From: Phalacrocorax aristotelis
Lineage: Eukaryota; Chordata; Aves; Suliformes; Phalacrocoracidae
Assembly: GCF_949628215.1 (NCBI RefSeq)
Contig: NW_027441204.1
Span: forward strand, 50,001-114,000
Direction: 5' to 3'
Length of the DNA: 64,000 nt
The position numbers and the translations under genes are program-made. Below the pieces are notes generated by a model that saw only the letters and a program-made list of their open reading frames with translations, ran no database searches and was not told the DNA's origin. Shown here piece by piece: positions 45,702-58,091 of this stretch (within the stretch, counting starts at the first letter, position 1; each line of letters opens with the position of its first letter).

Positions 45702-48181
45702 CTGGAGGAACAGTTCTGCACGTTACTGTGTCCTGCGTGCTACTGGTAATCTCACAGGAGGCCTGACGTTGCCAGGAGATGTTTGTCCTCACTTTGTTAG
45801 CTTCTCTGAACCAGTGAACATCCTGGGGCTGCAACGTTTCCTTGGTTTCAGTAGAAACCAAGGAAAGTCCCAAAGCCCTTGCAAATCAATGCACTCTGGA
45901 GCATCTCTTTCTCCTCTCACCTCTGCCTACACTCCGGGATGGCCATAACCCAGTTTTCCCCGTGCCATGGGTTTGCTCCCCCTTCTTGGCTACCCTTCCC
46001 ATTTGCACACAATTTCTTTGGCGCTCGCCCACCCTCGCTCTCCGAGGCTTGCTGGTGCCGCTGCACGGAGACTCTCTCTGACCCGTTGGGACAAGCTGTC
46101 CCACGGAACAGAACTCATGAGGCCAATGGAGAGCACATGGGGGAGCGCAGCTCTTTGACCAACCGCCCCTTTGAGCAGCACGGACAAAACCCATCCCTGC
46201 ATCGGGGAGCGCCACCCCCAGCTCTCCCTCCCCAGCCCAGTGCCCACACCCCGAGGGCATGGAGTCAGGCCCTCTCAGGAGACACCTGACCCTTGTTCTC
46301 CCCCTTTGCCTTTTCTCCAGCGTGGGCACGCTTGCACGCCTCCAGTTCTCAGGAGTTGTCTCCCACCTATGGCCCCTGCAAGACTGCTCAGTACCTGCAC
46401 TCTTCTGAAAAAATTCATACGTCCTGGTGCGGTGGGCTTCCCCGGGGTTGGACAGCACTGCCAAGAAGGAGAGAAAGGTAAAGCCTCAGCATGGCTCAGG
46501 CCCACAGGATGCAGAAGGATGGTGCAGGATCCCTCTGCCCCAGCAGCGAATCCCTTTGGACCCCAGTTCACAGGAGGGATCCCCCTCTGTTGTGCCCAGG
46601 GCCTCTGGGGACTCACAGCAAGCTCGGGGTACTCAGGGAGGGACATTTGATTAAGAGTCGTCTTTCCCATCATCTACTGAACGTGGCTCAGGTGGCCTTG
46701 CTCCCAAAATGGCAGAGGTCTGAAAATCCTGTGAATGGGCTGCGGTGGGAGGTGAGCATTCCACCACATCCGCAGAGGGTTACCAGCATCTCTCTGGCCC
46801 GCTGATGGCAATAACCACCGCAGCCCCGAGACGACCGTCATCCTCAGAGAGCCGCTCCTGGCTTCTTTGAGAACACTAGCTCTGTACTAAGGGTTTGGCT
46901 GCCGACCCAATGTGCAGTAGCGGCACCAGGGGAGGAGCCTGCAGACGCCCAGCGCTTTTGATATGTGACCCTGGATGACTGGGGGGCAGCAAGTACTTGG
47001 CATGCCTGTTGATTGAATTGCTGCTGTTTTTTCACCAGAGACTGGCACCGCGTGACTGCCTCTTTCCTGAAGCGCCTCCTTCCCCACAGTCTCACGGTCC
47101 ATCTCTTTAGAAAGAGGGTCACTTTAATGAGAAGCAGCCGTTCCTCATCAGGAGCGTGGTGTTTTCAGGAGGCAAAATACGTTAATAACACTTAGAAACA
47201 AAGCCTGGGCATTTGGGGGTGCACCTCGTCTCTAGTCTGAACTATGTGTCATTCGCAGAGAAAAATTTAAGCACTAGGCACTTTCCAGTTTACCAGTAGA
47301 CAGCAAAAGCTGACCTACTGAGAGCCTAGGAGATTGCATGGCATCTTCTTGTTTGCACTTAGTTCATTTTCGGCAGACTTCAAGATGATGGTAAATGACT
47401 TTGTTCAGAGAGGGCAGGAAGATGCTGCACCCAGTTCCGCTGGGGAAAGAGCCCTTTGGAGAAGCACGTCCCATCATGCCAACTCCATCACACGGTAAGG
47501 GCAACAGACACAGACGGCGGGCTGAACCCCAAGCTCTTGCAACCATGTTCTGGGCACTTTCACAAGTGGCAGCAAAGAGCCCACAGTCCCCCAAAACAAG
47601 AGGAAAACCAGAGCCAAGTTTTCTAAAACACAGCTGGAAACAGACAGCTAAACCACCCAAGGCTGAAGTCACAGCCCCTCATTTTAGCTGCCTTCAAGTT
47701 AGCTGTCGGGCCTCAAGCTGGGTGTGCAGCTCTCACCTGCCCCTGACCGTGAGGTGTCACCGAGAGACCTCAGACATCAAGGAGGACAACGGAGCTGGCT
47801 GGAGCAGGCTCCCATCCTTGCCAGGCATTCCTGCAGCCCCGGCAGGGTCTGCCGGTCTCAGTGACCCCAAAGTGCCTGCACATCCTCATGCACACCATGC
47901 ATGGAGCTTTCGGGAGAAAGGATTCCTTGTAGCTCACACCAGCTCTGAACTCAAGCCCAGAGAGCCCACGGGCTTTGCAGCAGCCACTGGGAGCAGCAGA
48001 GGCTCGGAGGGGCTGTCAAAGACACCTTCGCAGGGCAGAGTATCCCAGGGCACATCACCGAGCCCGAGCCGTGCCCTCTCTGCTCTTCTGCGTGTCTGAG
48101 CATTGGCCAAGAAATTGTTGAGTAAAATTTCACATGAACAGCATCTTCAACCCTAAATGCACATTCCTTGAAGTGACATAC

Positions 48182-48253
48182 CTGTGGGATCATCCTGAGG
48201 CTCCCAGAGAACATCTGCCTGAGGCGCCTGGAGACCATGGCCTGGAGGCACGG
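48182..48253 (-). CDS. Candidate 24-codon internal exon (copy B)
   Basis: Copy of 5147-5218 with the same acceptor, donor and open phase 0-0 frame. Confidence 0.3.
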
Positions 48254-48394
48254 CTGTAATCAAGCACATTTCCATTAGCTGTTGTGATCGACTTCTTTCC
48301 CAGTGACCTGCAGTGACTGGAGGGGGGTCAGGTAATGACACGGGTGGAGATTTCCAAAGCCGCAGAGGGGCCTGAGTGGCCTGTTGGCTGGCAC

Positions 48395-48494
48395 CTGGAA
48401 GCTCTCAAAATACTGTTTCCAGGCCGTGTGACACACGCCTCAAGCACCGGATGGACATACGGCCCCTTGGGGATTTCGTACTGGGAGATCTCTA
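48395..48494 (-). CDS. Candidate internal exon, open in copy B
   Basis: A 15-base pyrimidine-rich acceptor, then 32 full codons in phase 1 to phase 2, ending at CCAG|GTGCCA. Contains EISQYEIPKGPYVHP and a single cysteine in LEACVTRPG. The aligned copy A segment has a nonsense codon. Family not recognised. Confidence 0.42.
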
Positions 48495-49183
48495 CTGTGC
48501 ACAAAAAAGGCCCACATGGAAGCACTGGAGGGAAAAAATGGTCATTTGCACATCTCGTGGAGAAGGGCCTGCTGGGCAGTGGGAGTGCCCCATCGCTGCC
48601 CCATCTGTTCCCCCGGGCTGAGGGCTGGGGCTGTGTGTCGGGGACCTGGGTTTGCCAAGGAGAGCACTGCAGGGCTAGAGCAGGAATGCTCCCGTCTTCC
48701 TGAGCGGACGTCTCCCCAGGACAGACATCCCCGAGGCTGAAAGCTGGACCCAGCTGGGGAGCGGCAGAGCCACGGCCCCGGGCACAGCTGTCACCAGCCC
48801 GGCATAGAAGCGCTCCCGAAGGCTACTGCCTTGCTCTGCTGTGCAGCGCTGGCGCCGACGTGCAGGCTGCGGGAAGGCTGCAGCGGGACTGGGTGGCACA
48901 GGGCCAGCTCTAGGGATGCTTTCTCACCCCACGGCACTGCTCCCGGCCCCACCATTCACCTGGAAAATCCCCCTGCAGTGGCCGCGGCCCCCGGCGCCTC
49001 CCCGCAGCACAACTGCCTCCCACTTGCCCCTGGAGCCGGCCATGGCTCCCCTGGCTCAGCCCAGCCCTGCTGCTCTCCCAGCCTTGCCCCACCATGGTCC
49101 CGGCCCCGCTACCACCCCAATGTGCGCTGGGCGCTGCTCCACGCTGCCCAGGGCTGCATGCCAGCCCTCGTCTGCCCACCTAC

Positions 49184-49274
49184 CTAATCCCCATGCTTGC
49201 CATGGAGCAGCCTGGGTGTCCCCGGCTTGCAGGGCCACCAATAGGAGGATAATAAGGAGGCACGTGGGGGCCAT
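49184..49274 (-). CDS. Candidate first coding exon: signal peptide (copy B)
   Basis: MAPTCLLIILLLVALQAGDT, donor GTAGGT after 30 codons. Two amino-acid differences from copy A fall at the likely cleavage region (GDT against QDI). Preceded on this strand by a CAG-repeat leader. Confidence 0.55.
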
Positions 49275-49296
49275 GGTCCCCCGTGCCTGCACCGTG

Positions 49297-49361
49297 CTGC
49301 TGCTGCTGCGGCTGCTGCTGCTACCGCTGCTGCTGCTGCTACTGCTGCTGCTGCTGGCACT
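49297..49361. repeat. Imperfect CTG/CAG trinucleotide repeat (copy B)
   Basis: Same length as copy A (offset unchanged on both sides), but the CGG, CTA, CCG and ACT interruptions are rearranged. Confidence 0.85.
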
Positions 49362-51174
49362 GGCCAAGCTGTACCCGCGGCACAGCACAATATATCATGG
49401 CACGGCACAGCGGGGTCTGTGACCTCACAGTGCGCCCTCCCCACCCACCCAGCCACGCCCATGGGGTGCCACCCCGCCCCTAAGCACTGCTCCCCTGGAA
49501 CACCCCACCCCACTTGTCACCTCGGGAGGGGGACTTTCACAGCCTGGCCAGCGCTGCCCCTCTGTCCACCCCTGTGATCTCTGCTGCAGAGTTTCTTTGC
49601 GTTTCCTTCCCCACTCTGTGATGGAGCAGCCAGATGCAGCAGACTTGTGAACACAAGGGATTTCTCCTTCCAGGTCCGCTAGAGCCCAATCAGGTGGACT
49701 ATCGCACCCAGGAGGCTCGTCCTATCCCAGCCTGATGGATGTGGCCGCTGCTGTTGCTGTGTGTGTGTCCGAGAGACTTGCGCTGCTTTCCAAAGGGCCA
49801 GACACACCAACACACGCGCAGACTTACACAATTAATGTGACCGGCAAAAGAGATGGGCACAGTCGGAGCAATGCCTTTGCCAGCACCCATGTATACGCAA
49901 CCACTGCTTAGATAAACACGAACACAGCCCGGTCCTTTTCTGCCTTTCCAGATGAGCAGGGCTGGATGTTTACTGGTGAAACATAAACACACCTTCACTC
50001 CCTAGATTCATAAGCGCAGCGTGTTCATAGATTCCTCCAATAACAGCGTGGAAATCAAGTACCTGCAATATCCGTGGCTGGCTGTCAAGCTCCTCACCCA
50101 GTCATGGGTGCAAACCTTGGGCCTTTCTAGGTAGAATGTAGGACTTTGAAATATGGCACTCCTTGAAAACGTTGCTCGTTCAGTAGCGGGTTGACTTGTT
50201 CCTGGCTGGCAAACTGAAGAGCACCGTGAGGTCAGGCTGCCAAAAGCCGAGCTGGTGCTCTTGAGGAGAATGCCCATCGACTGTAAATAGGGAAATCTGG
50301 CATGCTTTCGAAAACCTGGTGCGCAACACAACACTGCTGTTTCAAAAGAGCATTAAAAGAGTATATTTAAAAGAGCATTAACAGCATCGTGAATATTTAC
50401 ACACAATCTCCAGGTGCAGACCGCCTTCCCTGGGGAGAAGGGACATGCTATTCACATAAACAGCCGATGTCTTTCCCTGTTTTCAATATCCCTGGGCAGC
50501 TGAGACATTGCCTGCGGACGTAGATGAGAGCCCCCAGCCCCTGGAGGGGGGGCTGGAGGATGGGCACGTCAAAGGGGCCTGATGGGAGCCCTGCAGGGCC
50601 TCATCCCTTGGACCAACGGGCACCTTCCCTTGTCACACAGAGCGTCTCATGGGCTGGAAAAGGGACGCTCTGCAGAGTTGCTGGCAAGTCTCTGGAGAAG
50701 AGCTTCCCCCTCCGCCTCTCCCAAGGCCTCTCTCAGCTCCAGCGCCCTTCCCAAGGACAGCCGCAGCAGGTGGGTGCAGGCAGCACTGCAGGGAAGGACA
50801 GGCAGCGGCCACAAGAGTCGGCACTGCGGGAAAGGCGGCACCCCGGAGAGCCTGCCGGGGTCCCCAGTGTGTGCGAGACAGTGCCCAGGAGGGTGGTTTT
50901 AAATCTAGGCTACCCCCTGTCTAACCATCTATGTGAGAGTACAACCTGACCCGGTGTGACACATAACACCAGCGCTGTGAAGAGATGTGACGTTCAAATG
51001 AAAAATGAGACAGTTTGAACAGCTTTTAGTAGCCTGCAGGAAGCAAAAGGGGAAGCGCTGTATATAGAACAAAAAAATAGACTGAATAAATTTCTGAACC
51101 TGCTGTGAGAAGTTATGCCATATCGAAGTGCACGTCTGCAAGCCCTGCGCTGCACTATGTGAGCCCTGCTCACA

Positions 51175-51640
51175 TGCAGTGATCTGGCTGATGGGGCAGA
51201 GTGTACCCTCGGACAGCTTGCAGGTGGCACAGAAGTGGGAGGAGAGGCCCATGCGCCGGCGGGTCGTGCTGCCGACCAGAGGGGCCCTGAGAGGCTGGAG
51301 AAAGGGGCTGACAGGACCCTCATGCAGCTCACCCCGGGGAAGGGCAAAGTCCCGCACCTGGGAAGGAACAAGCCCTTGCACCAGTACACGCTGGGGGACA
51401 CCCAGCTGGAAAGCAGCTGTGCAGACTCCTGGGGACATGGTGGACCCCCAGCTGACCAGTTTGGAGCCGGCAAAGTGCTCCTGGGGCACAGGCGGCTAAC
51501 TGAGTCCTGGGCTGCAGTAGGCAAGGCATCAGCAGGAGATGGAGGGAGGTGACCCTTCCCCTGTGCTGTGTCCAGCTCTGGGCTCCCCAGTGCAAGACTC
51601 ACAGAGCCATACTGGAGAGACTCCCCGCCCAGTTTCCGTT
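51175..51640 (+). mobile_element. CR1 LINE fragment, plus strand (copy B)
   Basis: Copy of 8140-8605 with the same HLGRNKPLHQYTLGDTQLES coding landmark. Confidence 0.85.
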
Positions 51641-52595
51641 GGGGTCGGACCGTTGGAGCCAACCGCCACCAGTGCCGGCAGGACGGAGCTGTGCTGGCGT
51701 GGAGCAGCGCTGGGAGGAGGCAGAGTCTGGCGTCGGTCTCGGACTAGCAAGCCGGTGACTTTAGAGCAGAACACACTTTTCTCTGGACTTTGGGTAGGAA
51801 AAAACAGCCTTCACTGAGTGGTCTGGGAGGTGGTTAACAGATTGACTTTCAGCCTGAAGTCCTTCAATCTCTGCTAATTGAATATGGTGCCTGTGCAGAT
51901 GGGATACACCGTGCAATGTCACTAATTTTGCCTGTCGTCTCTAACCCAAAACTCAAACGAAGTCCTGTCCTGTCGGCTCCTTATCTGAGCGTAGACAAGA
52001 GTCACCTTAACTTAATGGAACGTCAAGATTCACTCTATTTTTATCACCTTAGAATATGCAACAAATAAATACTTCCTTATTACTCAGCTTTCCAGAACGT
52101 GATTTGGTTTGACTTGCTAGAATCCAGGTGGGGATTTGCTTGTCTGTAGTGCTGCAGTGGGATTACTGGCAGCGAGCGTTTGTGTGGTGGTGATGCCTAA
52201 AGAGACGAGTTGGGTTGGTGCTCCACTGTGTTAGTTTGCCGATCAACCTGATAAATCTCAGAGTTTGAGGTGGAAAGGCAAGCTGTGTGCTGACGTAAGC
52301 GTATAGCCTGTGAGTTACTTATGTTTGTGAAAAAATGACATCGTTTTGTAAGTCTTATTTCTTAAATCTAAGTAAGCTGGGAACAGGGAAAGTAAAGGTT
52401 CAGAAGGATCACGTCACACCTTGAATCTGTGTCTACCAAAGTGATTTGCAATCGAATGTAGTTGTAACTCTCCGTTGCCTCAGGGAGTTTTTCTACACCA
52501 CAAAGAAGTGGTTCACTTTTGAACGTGAAGAACATGAAGAACCTTTGGTGGGGAAATTTGGTTGTAGTGTGGTAAAGGTTATGAAGAGTCCTCGT

Positions 52596-55039
52596 AACCT
52601 AAGGAGGGAGGTCCTCATCACCTTCCTCCTAAGAGTCATCGAGACTTGGAGCAGCAAGAATTCGCATAATCAAAAGGCTTTTGGTAGTGCTTTGAGTAGC
52701 AGAGAAGGTTGGAAATGTAATTTGGTTTCCAGGAAACGTGAAAGAAAATACAGTTGTCTAGATTACTGTGGGCGCTGCTAAGATTAGAATTCTTGTAGCC
52801 AAGAGGAAAGGTAAATTCTGCAGCAGCTTGCCAGGCAGCGCAGTCACAGCAAGCCCTCGATCTGGGAGAGGAGGAAGCCTTGGGGCTTAGGGTTTTTTTT
52901 ATTTTCCCGCACCTCTGGGAGAAGAAAAAACAACGTATAAAGGAAAGGATACGTTGTGATGGTCACGTCTCTGTTTTGTTGTCGTGTAACACTTCGCTGT
53001 TGATGTAAAGCTCCCTGTTGTCATCGTGTTGCATTTTGCAAGGAGGCTAAAGGCCAGCCTGCGTCCTGTTCTTGCAGAGCTTAGTGCAGGAGTCTTGGCG
53101 TGCTCGTGTCTCTGCTCTGGCAGTCAGCGCTGTGCTGGGAGGGGCTGCAGGTGCTGAAAGGTCTGTCTTCATCAAGGCCTTGTAACAAAGCTGCTGGCAG
53201 GCGGCTTTGCGTGTTACAGAGCAGCGTGCGCTTCTCCTCGGCAGGAGTCAGCTTTTTGCCGAACAAGCTGCTGTGCTTTTTGCTGTTGTTTCCGGCTGCC
53301 TTTGTCAATTTGTGTTCTCATTCATGAAGGCGCTGGTGTGCATTCAAAACTTTTTTGCTTTCCCTGCTTGCTATTTTGATTCTAAATGAGGGCTGGTGCA
53401 AACTGTACTAAGCTATTATCTCCCTTCCACGCTTTCTAGAAATACTCCTTTCCCGTGGCAATGGTGTGTGTCTCCCCTGCAACTCGGCCGCTGCCTCGTC
53501 TGAGGTAGAGCCATGATTTGCCCTAATACCCGTTTGGCAAAGAAGGCGCGGGCTGTATCCCAGTGCTGACGGGCTGTGAGCAGTGGGAGGGCGAGGCTGA
53601 GATTTGTCTCTCTTACTTAAGGCCCTTAAATAGGATAAAGTTTCTTGTACATAACTGATTTGCTATGTTTGTTAGAGCTAATGTTCTCAGAGTAGGGAAT
53701 GGCAATTGCTAAGCTGTAATAACAGAATGCACCATTGCAGATGAAGTGAACTCAGTTAAAAAACTGTAGAAAATGTAGTAAACGCAAGGCAGTAACGCAT
53801 TTTTGTACAGGGCTTTTTTTATTCCTTGTTTTCTTTTTTCTTGATCTAATTGGAAACAATGCTGGGTGTTTAAGACTTACAGTCCTGTATTTACTTTCTT
53901 GTTTCTGATGGGCTAATTCTGGCTCCACCTTTGAGTGATTTCTATTCAGCTTGTCCTTTTATGTTCTTCCCTTCAGTGAGACAATGCTCTTAAGGCAACT
54001 TCAGCCTAGATCTAAGGAAGGGATAACGAGGACTATCAAGCAGCTTTGTAACCAAATCTCATAATTTATACCTTTTCCAGTGAAGGCGATGCTGTGAGTT
54101 TACATCTGTTGCAGTGAGCATTCGCTGAGAGAAGACACTTGGCATCAGGACAAGTCATGTATGAGGTAAGACGTGCACGTACGTGAAAGGATGGAAACAG
54201 TCGTTTTCTCTGAACGAGTATCGGTGAAGTTGGCAGGGGTGATATTTACCATGAAAATTCAGAGGTGACTTAAACAAACAAAAAGACTCTTTTGCTGGGT
54301 CTTCTTGGGCACGGCCTTTGTCCATTCTTTTTGAAAACAAGTCATACAATTTCATACCGCAGCGTCGTGTGTTCCAGCTAGACTCGTCTGCAAAAAGCCT
54401 GTATAAATTCATTTCCTGAAGAGGAAGCAGCTTTTACAAATAGCATGTTCTTCATTTAAACACCAACTCAATGGCACGTGGGGAGAGAAGACGGGGCTTT
54501 GAATAGCTCTATTTAACCAAACTGCACACTTGCATAAGCTTCTGTCTGCCTCCCTTTCTTAAAAGGCGGTCACAGAGCTTGACTCTGTTCTGATCTTCAG
54601 GTTTATATTCTTGTTTTTCTTTTGAGCTCTGTCAGCAGGACTTCGAATGAAGTGTACCTACAGGGTCTCTTCAGTGTTGATCCTGTAACATAGTAGCTAG
54701 AAAGAGAACTCTTTCTACTTTTTGGCTGCATTATCCACGAAATCTACTCCTGAAGCCAGCAAAATACGTAAATACAGTAAAGTGTGGTATGATTGGTTCA
54801 AAAGAGTATATGTAAATTTTTAGAAGTGTCCCCAAAGCTGTTGCCTTTAAAATGTAGATGAGCTCAATTTTGAAAACGTGCAAAGCTTTGACAGCCAAAC
54901 TTCCCCGTTATGGCCTGATAGTTGTCTTGCCTGCCAGATGTAGTTTCTCTTTGGCATCAGATTAAGTGCCTGGGAGAGATACAGTACAACATGCATGTTA
55001 TATTAGATACACACTTTCCTTCGTGCTTAGGTATAACTC
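52596..55039. other. AT-richer unique DNA after copy B, mostly intron-like
   Basis: Lower GC than the rest of the window, with T-runs and few ORFs. Looks like the interior of a large intron or intergenic DNA, apart from the exon-like piece at 53078-53185. Confidence 0.4.
53078..53185 (+). CDS. Exon-like segment, unrecognised
   Basis: Acceptor GTCCTGTTCTTGCAG followed by an open phase-0 frame of 35 codons to TAA, starting SLVQESWRARVSALAVSAV (helical). It may be a terminal exon or chance. It lies on the same strand as the exon-like piece at 57501-57663. Confidence 0.25.
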   Translation, partial: SLVQESWRARVSALAVSAVLGGAAGAERSVFIKAL

Positions 55040-55051
55040 CGAGAGCCCATT

Positions 55052-55485
55052 GGTGCCTCACAGCTCGCACCCCAGGAGGCCGCCCCGAGGCACAGCTCAG
55101 GGAGGCCGGAGCGGGGCCCAGGCCCAGCTGGCTGCTGCCAGGACAGGCCCGGGGGCGGCCTGGGGCTGCGGGACAGGCCTCGGGCCACGGGCTGGGGCCG
55201 GGGCAACATGGCCGCCCGGCAGCCCCTGCCCCAGGGCTCCAGCTCCCAGCATGCCCCGGGGCGCGCCTTCCCGCCGCCCGACCCTGCGCGGGCACCGCCC
55301 CCCCAGCCCGAGCCCGCCGCCCCCCCGCAGGCCCCACGGCCGCCTCCCCGGGGCTGCCCAGGCCCTGCTCCGGGACACCCGCTGGGCGGGGAGGGGGCAG
55401 GGGGGAGACAGCAGCAGGCAGACACACAGAGGGAGCAGGAGAACAGGGCGCAGCTGGGCAGGGAGTGGAGGAAGGAAAAATCCTG
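55052..55485 (+). promoter_or_regulatory. CpG-island promoter and first-exon-like segment (C2)
   Basis: Same YY1-like CAACATGGCCGCC, ZNF143-like core and GTAAGG donor (55485/55486) as C1. Confidence 0.5.
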
Positions 55486-55489
55486 GTAA
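55208..55489 (+). CDS. Hypothetical proline-rich ORF in module C2
   Basis: Same 93-codon frame as 29290-29571. Its reality depends on whether the CpG module is transcribed. Confidence 0.25.
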   Translation: MAARQPLPQGSSSQHAPGRAFPPPDPARAPPPQPEPAAPPQAPRPPPRGCPGPAPGHPLGGEGAGGRQQQADTQREQENRAQLGREWRKEKSW

Positions 55490-56250
55490 GGAGCCGGCAG
55501 AGGGACAGAGGGACGGAGCGAGAAACAGATGGAGGGCAAGGGGGCAGCGGGGCTCCGGGCGAGGGAGCGGGACAGGGGGTCAGAGAGACGGTAAAGGCAC
55601 CAGGAGAGCGCAGGGACAGAGACGTGGCAGAGGGAGCGGGGCAGGGGGACAGAGGGGAGAGGGGCGGAGGGAAAAGGCAGCGGGGAGAGAGAAAGGGGGA
55701 GGCCGGGGCGCAGAGCGGGACACAGGGCGAGGGGAGGGCGGGAAACGACCCCGAGAGACTGAGGCAGAGAGGGCTGTGGGTCAGGACAAGGAGGCGCAGA
55801 AGGGCACAGCAGCCGCGGCCTCCAGGGTGGAGACGCAGGAAGAAGAAAAGCAGACAGGAGCAGGACGGAGGCCCCGAGAGCAGCAGGGCCAGCTGAGTGG
55901 GGAATACAGGCGGGAGAGAGGGCACAGGCTGCAGCACAGAGGGGAAACGGCCGGCAGGACATGGCGACAGAGAAAGGAGGTGGCCAGGGAGTGGGAGAGA
56001 GGTGTAGGGAAAGGAGAAGGGAAAGGAGACCATAGCAACAGGCTATAGGACAGACAGGGAGGAGTTAGAAAACAGAGGCGGACAGTCAGACAGAAAAAGA
56101 AAGAGAAAGTAAAAAAAAAAAGTGATGGGAACTGGGGAGGGAGCAAAAATAGTCATTCTGGGCAGGTGCCCCAGGCCCTGTCCTGGGCCCAATTCTGCAC
56201 CCTAATACTGGTGATGAGCATCACCTAGCAGGGTGGCCAGACTGGGGTAA

Positions 56251-57500
56251 AAAAGCCCAGCTGGGGGGAAAAATCACCCAGTTGTTTTCTGTTGGTTTTC
56301 GTTTTGGTTTTACTTCAAAAAATCCCTGAGGCTTTTTACCACCGGCAATAGCATTTCACCCAGAAGGAGGTGTTTTGCTGTTGAAATTTTGGTCTCTTAC
56401 CACCTGACTAACACAGATTGCCTTGTGTTCTCCCTAGCCCTTCTTTTCTGAGCAAGGTGCCTCAGCTCTCCCGTAGGAGACAGGTACAAGTCAGAACAAG
56501 TGCCCGCATTTCGGATGTTACCACCCTCTTTGCTCTCCAGCCTGGCAGAACGAGGAGGAGCCACAGCCAGGCAAGCCAAAGAAGGAGGGGGATGAGGCAA
56601 AGCTGGGCTCGCAAACTCTGTAGCAAAACAACCCACAGCTGCAGCCAGTTTCTGAGGCAAAACCAAGGAAGGCGACTGATCTCTTGGAAGCAGTCAAGCT
56701 CGGTGACTTTGCCTCGTTAGATGTCTGATCAAGAGGACAAGCCTGAGAGCAATTTTTGCCTGTGCCTTGTAGAGTTGTAAGTCAAGCAGTTAGCTTAGCC
56801 ATGTTCATGGTGATAGTGCCCCAGACCAATACTTGCAAGGCTCTGAAATACAAACAAGCATCCTCCTACCTTATAACCTAAGCGGTAGCACACGTGCAGC
56901 CTTGATTTCCAAGTAGGCAGTGGGTGATATCCGTAGCTCCCAACCGGCAGTAAGCAGAAAAGGCAAGCTTTTAGTATTTGTTGTTACTCAACCTTATACA
57001 TTTGGTTTTTTCAATCTTACCTTATAGGGATATAACAGGATATCTTCTTTGTTATAACAAGCAGGGTAGAAAATATGAATGCTGGAAACTGCAGAAAATC
57101 CTAGACCCGCTTCCACTTGCCCCAAGGCTAATTGTCGTCTTCCTTTGCAATCCCAATAAAGCCGTGTGTTTGGAGATCGGGGTGTGCTAAGGCAGCAAGA
57201 GAGGCTTAGTCTGGCCAGTCACAAGAGACTTGCTTTTCAGACTCAGCCAAAAGAAAACGGGTATGTTGAGGAAGTTCCCCTCTAGCCCATGTGGGGGGTT
57301 TGCTGCTGCACAGGTTGAATGTGAGCCTGCTTTCCAGCACTTTCTCCTCTGACTGTTTTTTGCAGAAAGAGAGGCTGGAGGGACCAGGCGCTGCCTATAC
57401 TGATGTCGTGGATGGTAGTGTTGTTTGCTGAGTCAGTCTTCCAGATCAGAGGAGCAACAGCTAAAGCCTGAAGGTTTTACAGGCAGCGTTGTCTTGGCAG
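56251..57500. other. No secure gene
   Basis: AT-richer unique sequence. A short exon-like piece follows a strong acceptor at about 57366 (GACTGTTTTTTGCAG, then 16 codons to GTAGTG), but its phase does not join to 57501. An AATAAA at 57155-57160 has no associated coding sequence. Confidence 0.3.
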
Positions 57501-57663
57501 GAACCTTGCGAGCGCCAGCGGACACAACCACTGCGGGCACAGGAGGAGACCTCTGAGAAGAGGGCAGCTTGGGCATCTGCTCAGCAGGTCTTGGCTGAGC
57601 TTGTTGACTCGGTCTTGAACAGCCTTTGTGAGAGCGACTGTTCTTATGACCCCTCTGACAGAG
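57501..57663 (+). CDS. Exon-like segment with helical coding content, unrecognised
   Basis: Acceptor TTGTCTTGGCAG, 54 codons open from phase 0 to a CAGAG|GTTTGG donor-like end. Content includes AQQVLAELVDSVLNSL, an amphipathic helix, then an acidic SDCSYDPSDR end. Without splicing the frame stays open through a CTT repeat to a TAG at 57759-57761, and AATAAA follows at 57837, so it may be a last exon. No family assigned. Confidence 0.35.
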
Positions 57664-57836
57664 GTTTGGGGTTTTTTTTTCTTCTTCTTCTTCTCATACG
57701 TGAATGTACCATAGTAATGTTACCTCAAATGTGTGTCTTCTTCTTGGGTGAAATGGAATAGGGCAGCAGTTAGTAGTGTTATCCTGAAAAGCGGGTTTGT
57801 TTGTTTGCTTCACCCACCTTTGTGCAAAAATAATTA

Positions 57837-57842
57837 AATAAA
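57837..57842 (+). terminator. AATAAA poly(A) signal candidate
   Basis: Within TAATTAAATAAAATACC, 75 bp after the TAG that would end the 57501 frame. Confidence 0.35.
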
Positions 57843-58091
57843 ATACCTCCGCACTATGTGTAGTTTGGCGTTTTGCACACTGGGCGAAGGAGCCTGCCTT
57901 TTTTGGATACCAGTAGTGGTTAAGAAAGGATCACAGTTAGAAGTGGCAACTAACACCTGAGAATTTTAACAAGGTAGTACATAATGCTTAGGCCAGAGAA
58001 GAGGCTATTGTTACCTCACACGTGTATATTTCTGTTTATTATTCTTGGATGATACAGAACAGCGCAGGAGATATTTGTAGTTAAGAAAGAA

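Larger units (their letters stand above)
41285..52595. repeat. Segmental duplication, copy B (complete to its right edge)
   Basis: Matches 1-9560; longer by 1751 bp net: 21 extra minisatellite units (+1734), +18 near 44074 and -1 near 46131. The right edge at 52595 (CCTCGT) runs smoothly into AT-richer unique DNA similar in composition to the end of the duplicon. This fits copy B being the source and copy A the transplanted copy. Confidence 0.95.
55040..56250. repeat. Duplicated GC/purine-rich module, copy C2
   Basis: Copy of 29122-30465. Near-identical up to about 55905, then diverged, with shared landmarks such as GCAAAAATAG and CCTAATACTGGTGA near its end. It sits as a GC-rich island in AT-rich DNA, so it is likely the inserted copy. 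Confidence 0.92.
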
